Under the pieces are notes generated by a model, which was not told where the DNA came from, searched no databases, and saw only the letters and a program-made list of their open reading frames with translations. The translations under genes were made by a program, and so were the position numbers. Shown here piece by piece: positions 60,438 to 64,000 of a DNA stretch of 64,000 nucleotides. Source of the stretch: Pseudomonas putida. GTDB lineage: Bacteria > Pseudomonadota > Gammaproteobacteria > Pseudomonadales > Pseudomonadaceae. How positions within the stretch are numbered: the first letter of the stretch is position 1; each line of letters begins with the position of its first letter. The stretch lies in the NCBI RefSeq assembly GCF_030159595.1, contig NZ_BSKJ01000003.1:248001-312000 (forward strand), in the 5' to 3' direction.

Positions 60438-60695
60438 ATGGAAGTCGCTCGAAAGATCAGCCAACAAGAATTGGATAACGCCCTAGTAGCCTTCGCTCGC
60501 TACAAAATCGGAGAAATCAAAATCTTCGACTTGGAGCAGGCGATGAGCTTTGAAGCTGGCGAAGCCTTATCCCAAAGCGGGCTGGTCCGGTTCTCGATAG
60601 CCAAGATGGTATCCGGACGGTACCGCATTAGCGATGAAGGGGAGAACGCCATCACACCGGCTGGTCGGGATCGCCTGGAGGTGATCCGCGCCTGA
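60438..60695 (+). CDS. Hypothetical protein in the immunity region
   Basis: Protein of 85 residues with GGGAGG 5 nt before the ATG. It has a helical start (ISQQELDNALVAFARYKIGE) and a beta-rich end (FSIAKMVSGRYRISDEGENA). It follows the DUF1654 gene by 152 nt and converges on terminators of the RexB-like gene. No family recognised. Confidence 0.65.
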   Translation: MEVARKISQQELDNALVAFARYKIGEIKIFDLEQAMSFEAGEALSQSGLVRFSIAKMVSGRYRISDEGENAITPAGRDRLEVIRA

Positions 60696-60762
60696 TTAGA
60701 GGCAAGCTTGGCAACGGCCGCAGATAGCTCCTGCGGCTATCTGCAAAACACAGGCAAAGAAA

Positions 60763-60784
60763 AGCCCGCACTGCTATGCGGGCT
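60763..60784 (-). terminator. Second terminator after the RexB-like gene
   Basis: AGCCCGCA pairs with TGCGGGCT around a 6-nt loop, followed on the minus strand by TTTTCTTT. Confidence 0.7.
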
Positions 60785-60846
60785 AACGTAGGGAAGCGGA
60801 TGAGTTTCAACTTTGCAGAGTGGGGCGTGAAAAAAACGTGAAGGTA

Positions 60847-60870
60847 TGAAAAAGCCCGCCGAGGCGGGCT
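60847..60870 (-). terminator. First terminator after the RexB-like gene
   Basis: AGCCCGCC-GA-GGCGGGCT hairpin followed on the minus strand by TTTTTC. It ends the cI-side operon 50 nt after its last gene. Confidence 0.85.
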
Positions 60871-60923
60871 GTTTGCGGCGGTGGCAGATAACAGCGAGGT
60901 CGCGTGGGGGAGGGTAGTCAAGA

Positions 60924-61352
60924 TCAAATAGTCATCACTACCAAGGCAAAACGGCGACCCGATTCGTAGGCATACAAAAGGCTCAGGGCCAGCAAGAAAG
61001 CAATGGCTGTGCCAACTATATTCATCCAGCTGGCAGCAGTGACAAGTGCTGCGCAACTAATGCCTAGCGTAAGAAGCAGCATCGCGCAGGTAAGGAATGT
61101 ATCCCTCATCAGCACCCTGTAATGCCCAGTTTTTCGCATGTTCGCGATCAATGTCTTGTCTACCAAGGCTGTCACAATTGCTATGGCCGTTACCAGAAAA
61201 CCGAGCAGCGTAGCGCAAACGCCCGCAATAACTCCACTGGCACTGTAGAGCTGGGTAGTGTCTACGCCAGGCCAGCGATAAAAAGAGTATGCCACGAGGG
61301 CTGCGCCTAGGCCTCTAGGCAACAGAGTCTTCCATTGAGCCAAAATAGTCAT
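60924..61352 (-). CDS. RexB-like membrane protein
   Basis: Protein of 142 residues with about four membrane segments: a weak first (LPRGLGAALVAYSFYRW), then SGVIAGVCATLLGFLVTAIA, TFLTCAMLLLTLGISCAALV and NIVGTAIAFLLALSLLYAY. Between the second and third lies a basic loop (LIANMRKTGHYRVLMRD) resembling the loop of lambda RexB (KIREYGY type). The size (lambda RexB 144 residues), topology and gene order match. It is preceded by AAGGA and overlaps the RexA-like gene by 38 nt. The expected role is an ion channel that opens when the partner senses infection. This is inference by analogy; Kiwa KwaA (also four helices) is an alternative. Confidence 0.7.
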   Translation of the reverse strand: MTILAQWKTLLPRGLGAALVAYSFYRWPGVDTTQLYSASGVIAGVCATLLGFLVTAIAIVTALVDKTLIANMRKTGHYRVLMRDTFLTCAMLLLTLGISCAALVTAASWMNIVGTAIAFLLALSLLYAYESGRRFALVVMTI

Positions 61353-62295
61353 CGATCTGTCCTTGGCATTCGTGCATGGCGGAGTCGATCGCTTGGTACA
61401 TCGTACCCGCCGGAGGGTACTTGGCGTTGGTCACAATCTCTTGGACTGAAAAAATTCGGTCCGCTATCAAATCAATTGGGTGCTCGATTCCGTCATCATA
61501 CACCACGGCTTTGGCTGTCGATGCTCCGAGGCTGGCTGCTTCCGCCAGGGCTCGTTTGAGGCGTTCTGCCAGAGAACCTCTGGTATCGCTTCTGCGGGCA
61601 TCGATTCCCATCTCAATGTGAATGGAGTCGGCATCTGCACCGCTCATCATGCTCATCAATCCTTTGTTGAATTCATTTTCATTGTACATATCAGGATTGG
61701 CCGGCCGCGGAATAACCAGCTTGATTTTTTTTAGCGAGATCTCGTTACCCATCAAGCGCCTTGCGGCGTCTGGTAGCAGAATCGGACCTGCTTGAAGTTT
61801 AGTGGACCACAGATTTGACAGGAATCGAGCAAATTGGTTTGGGGTGTTTCCGTGGGCGTTGCGGCACCACGCAAGTACCTGTCGCTGAGGGTAAAATACG
61901 AAGAAGTTTCTCTCCACGAGGCCTTGGTTAGCTTCAAGCTCCAGCTCGGCAGCATCCTCTCCTGCGGCGCCAATTTCTGGTAGGTCGCTGGTCCGGAATT
62001 TTCGAAATTGCCCGGCGAAAGATCTGCTCGTATCAGCCCCCCTTTCTAACGGCTTCCAGATCTCTCTGGTGTATCCATTGACTGCAAGGGACCTGCTGGA
62101 GTCGCTTTTTACAAGAGACTTTAACCCATCCACAATCGATGGCACTGTAGCTGTTGGCTGGAAGGAAAGAGCAAAGAAGTCGATGACATACTTCTTCTCC
62201 TGAACCGCATCTACCATGAAATAGAACTCCCCGGGAACCAAGTCTGGATCTGATTGAGAATACGTTTCGCTTCTAAAGAGCGATACGCGAGTCAT
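61315..62295 (-). CDS. RexA-like soluble protein
   Basis: Soluble protein of 326 residues (lambda RexA has 279), expressed in the cI direction. It begins MTRVSLFRSETYSQSDPDLV. The middle contains LELEANQGLVERNFFVFYPQ and VLAWCRNAHGNTPNQFARFL, in the place and style of the RexA core. A later charged helix (RGSLAERLKRALAEAASLGA) and the C-terminal YQAIDSAMHECQGQIDDYFG follow. No membrane helix or signal is present. The candidate role is an intracellular sensor of phage DNA-protein complexes that triggers the membrane partner. KwaB (DUF4868) or DUF6731-type proteins are alternatives; a profile search would settle it. Confidence 0.65.
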   Translation of the reverse strand: MTRVSLFRSETYSQSDPDLVPGEFYFMVDAVQEKKYVIDFFALSFQPTATVPSIVDGLKSLVKSDSSRSLAVNGYTREIWKPLERGADTSRSFAGQFRKFRTSDLPEIGAAGEDAAELELEANQGLVERNFFVFYPQRQVLAWCRNAHGNTPNQFARFLSNLWSTKLQAGPILLPDAARRLMGNEISLKKIKLVIPRPANPDMYNENEFNKGLMSMMSGADADSIHIEMGIDARRSDTRGSLAERLKRALAEAASLGASTAKAVVYDDGIEHPIDLIADRIFSVQEIVTNAKYPPAGTMYQAIDSAMHECQGQIDDYFGSMEDSVA

Positions 62296-62439
62296 TGCAA
62301 CAAGATAAACAGGAGCCGTGCTCGCTGGCAGATCCTGATAGGTAGCTCATCGCTTTTCTTTTAGATCTCCCCAGCCTCCATCACCTGTCCAGGCGCAGCT
62401 GCTACCTGGGCATGGTTAGGGGCATGGCAAGGTATCAGC

Positions 62440-62772
62440 CTATCGGCAAGCTTCTGCGCCGACGTAGTCGGCGATGGAACCGGACACAATGGAACCCATT
62501 CGAGGATCAGGCTGGGAGGCCTTCATCTGCTCTAGGGTTTCACCGCTGCCGAGGTACTTTACAGTGCGATCTGCGCAATTGTAGAGGCGGCGAGAATAGG
62601 AGGTGCCACTCGATCCGACACGCTTAGTGGTGATCGTACGCTCATTGCCCGAGGTATCCCGGGCCAAGATAGTGTAGGTAGCCTTAGAGTCAGACGGCAC
62701 ATGTAGAGTTGCGGCCCCAGAAACCGCAGGCATCAGAGCTAAGGCCAAAAAGGCCGTAATCATTCTCGACAT
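62440..62772 (-). CDS. Small secreted prophage protein between cI and the RexA-like gene
   Basis: Protein of 110 residues; the ATG at 62772 follows AAGGA. The signal peptide MSRMITAFLALALMPAVSGA leads to a beta-rich domain (TYTILARDTSGNERTITTKR) with two cysteines (LYNCADRTVKYL, AEACR). It lies in the likely cI transcript and would be made in the lysogen, so it may change the envelope. No family recognised. Confidence 0.75.
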   Translation of the reverse strand: MSRMITAFLALALMPAVSGAATLHVPSDSKATYTILARDTSGNERTITTKRVGSSGTSYSRRLYNCADRTVKYLGSGETLEQMKASQPDPRMGSIVSGSIADYVGAEACR

Positions 62773-62856
62773 ATCTTTTCCTTGATGGCGGTGCTGGTCT
62801 CTGTGAAGCACTGCTCGCTAAATCCTTGCCAATCATCGGGAGGACGTTTCGATGGA

Positions 62857-63699
62857 TCACACCAGATGGGCATTCCACACCAGCAGTACCCGGGCCTGGA
62901 TGTAGGTCTCATCAACCCGAATGTCCTCAGGGGGATGATTCGTGTTGTCCGAGATCATCTTGAAATGGTCGCGACCTTTCTTCTGCAGGCGCTTGATGTA
63001 CTGATGGCCCTGGTGGGAGAAGTAGTAGATCCCATCGCCCACGAACTCACGGATGCTAATGTCAACGACCAACGGGTCGCGGCTCTTGATGGTTGGGGCC
63101 ATGGACTGACCGACCCCCGTTATGAGCTTCAGATGGAAATGCTCTTTGAACTCGACCCCCATCTCTCGCAGGTGAGTAGGGCTCACGCGGATGTCCTGAA
63201 GCATTTCAGGGAAGTCGTGAGCCACCTCACCATCGCCCATTGCTCCGCGCACGTCGTAGTGAGCGATCCAAACTTCGTCCCCAACCTGTCCGGGGCGATC
63301 GAAGTCGACGGCAATGACATTGGAAGCGGCTTGCTCGGCAGACTTCTCCTCAATGGCTTCAGCAATTTTCTGCCGAGCATCGAGAGAAAGGCCTTTGCCA
63401 TGCTTTGCGAGCATCTGCTTAACGATCTCGGCAGTAGACAGGTTTTTGCGGTCTCGGGCATCAGGCTCGACCTCGCCTAAAGGCTCGTATCCTCGCAACT
63501 GATCTGTGGTGATTCCAAAAAAATCGGCAAGAGGTCGCACCTGCTTGTCAGTCGGCTCTTTGATCCCTTTTGGGCCTTGCGGCTTGAGAATTCGGGAAAT
63601 GGTCGACTGCCCGACGCTAGTCCGGCTCGACAGCTCAATCTGGGTGATGCCGTCTCTGGCCATCAGTTGAGCAAGGATTTTATCTATCGATTTATGCAT
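62857..63699 (-). CDS. cI: CI-like phage repressor (S24 family)
   Basis: Repressor of 280 residues. The N-terminal HTH (GITQIELSSRTSVGQSTISR, about residues 17-36) binds the TGCAC operators; the C-terminal S24 peptidase has GVGQSMAPTIKSRDPLVVD (serine) and HQYIKRLQKKG (lysine). RecA-stimulated self-cleavage is expected. The ATG at 63699 overlaps operator 63695-63706. A ribosome site (GGGAGG) is about 13 nt away, longer than usual, so translation may be weak or leaderless. Confidence 0.93.
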   Translation of the reverse strand: MHKSIDKILAQLMARDGITQIELSSRTSVGQSTISRILKPQGPKGIKEPTDKQVRPLADFFGITTDQLRGYEPLGEVEPDARDRKNLSTAEIVKQMLAKHGKGLSLDARQKIAEAIEEKSAEQAASNVIAVDFDRPGQVGDEVWIAHYDVRGAMGDGEVAHDFPEMLQDIRVSPTHLREMGVEFKEHFHLKLITGVGQSMAPTIKSRDPLVVDISIREFVGDGIYYFSHQGHQYIKRLQKKGRDHFKMISDNTNHPPEDIRVDETYIQARVLLVWNAHLV

Positions 63700-63706
63700 A
63701 GGTGCA
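63695..63706. promoter_or_regulatory. CI-type operator at the cI start
   Basis: TGCATAGGTGCA matches the TGCAC-N2-GTGCA rule with one mismatch and overlaps the cI start codon, suggesting autoregulation. Confidence 0.55.
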
Positions 63707-63747
63707 ATGCTGCCTCCCAGCAGTGCATAGAGCAATACAGCGGATCG

Positions 63748-63776
63748 TTGACATGTATGCACTGGTGCATGATTAT
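63748..63776 (+). promoter_or_regulatory. Early rightward promoter PR
   Basis: A perfect -35 TTGACA (63748-63753) and a GATTAT -10 (63771-63776) are separated by 17 nt. The 17-nt spacer contains the operator. Confidence 0.75.
63757..63770. promoter_or_regulatory. CI-type operator OR in the PR spacer
   Basis: ATGCACTGGTGCAT lies exactly between the -35 and -10 boxes, and is identical to OL2. Confidence 0.8.
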
Positions 63777-63801
63777 GTGCATATCTACAAAGGAGGCAGC
63801 C

Positions 63802-64000
63802 ATGAGTGCTACCGATCTTCCGAAAAAACTGGATGCATTGCTTGGCTCTGGCATGACCTACAAAGCCATCGCAGAGCGTGCCAAATGCGACATATCGACA
63901 GTCTTTCGCATTCGCAATGGGCAGATCAGCAACCCGAGCTACTTAGCCGGTACCGCGATAGACCAAATGCACACTGAGCTGACCGAAAGTGGCAAGCACA
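63802..64000 (+). CDS. cro: Cro-like HTH protein, cut by window end
   Basis: The ATG at 63802 follows AAAGGAGG. About 66 residues are visible: SATDLPKKLDALLGSGMTYK and AERAKCDISTVFRIRNGQIS form a small HTH with a recognition helix STVFRIRNG. It is the first gene from PR and sits opposite cI, the standard position of Cro. The C-terminus lies beyond the window. Confidence 0.8.
   Translation, partial: MSATDLPKKLDALLGSGMTYKAIAERAKCDISTVFRIRNGQISNPSYLAGTAIDQMHTELTESGKH

Larger units (their letters stand above)
44290..64000. mobile_element. Lambdoid prophage, left part (integrase to cro)
   Basis: The region runs from an integrase next to pbpG to a Cro-like gene cut by the window end. It has an integrase/excisionase pair, a long leftward early operon, early promoters with shared operators, a CI-like repressor and several lone rightward genes of lower GC. 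Structural and lysis genes are expected beyond the right edge. The exact attachment site cannot be fixed without the right end. Confidence 0.93.

Noticed and set aside
1..64000. CRISPR array or insertion sequence
   Set aside because: No regularly spaced repeats and no transposase gene were seen in either strand.

Overview
The window looks like chromosomal DNA of a fluorescent Pseudomonas of the P. putida group. The reasons are the high GC content, the P. putida-type REP inverted repeats, a pyoverdine gene set (pvdA, an MbtH-like gene, a type II thioesterase, an fpvGHJKCDEF-type operon) and sarcosine oxidase, pirin and RibBA genes typical of that group. This assignment comes from recognising protein families; no database search was possible.

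Positions 1-44,200 are host chromosome. From the left: two TonB-dependent receptors (the first cut by the window edge, the second behind a candidate sigma-54 promoter); a LysR regulator divergent from an NfsB-type nitroreductase; a cysteine desulfurase; a LysR/acyl-CoA dehydrogenase pair; a PAAR-domain type VI effector with a membrane immunity protein; a TerC protein; a phosphate-binding-protein/OmpA fusion; a four-gene polyamine-type ABC importer with a RibBA-like gene and a DUF1330 gene, linked by shared palindromic operator-like sites; a pirin; a second PAAR effector with a toxin-44-like C-terminus, followed by its immunity gene and a tandem duplicate carrying a fossil of a displaced toxin tail; an esterase; a LysR regulator; and a purU-folD-soxBDAG operon for sarcosine oxidation and one-carbon recycling. 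The pyoverdine block follows (about 32.3-42.7 kb). Its fpv-like operon releases iron from ferripyoverdine in the periplasm, and pvdA makes hydroxyornithine behind a near-perfect PvdS (iron-starvation sigma factor) box. PbpG closes the host part.

Positions from about 44,290 to the right end are the left part of a lambdoid prophage. Integrase and an overlapping excisionase-like gene lie at the edge. A long leftward early operon follows (small genes joined by ATGA overlaps, HNH nuclease, cytosine and adenine DNA methyltransferases, NdpA-like nucleoid protein, ParB-like protein, LuxR-type HTH), interrupted by several rightward single genes that look like morons. The control region can be read from the DNA. 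A leftward promoter PL (59,800-59,828) and a rightward promoter PR (63,748-63,776) carry copies of one operator, TGCAC-N2-GTGCA, and a CI-like repressor and a Cro-like gene flank PR.

Between PL and cI, where lambda carries rexA and rexB, lie a 326-residue soluble protein and a 142-residue protein with about four membrane segments. They overlap by 38 nt, run in the cI direction and end at strong terminators. This pair is the best candidate in the window for a little-described system: a RexAB-like (or Kiwa-like) exclusion module expressed from the lysogen. A LexA box in front of a DUF1654 gene adds SOS control to the same region.
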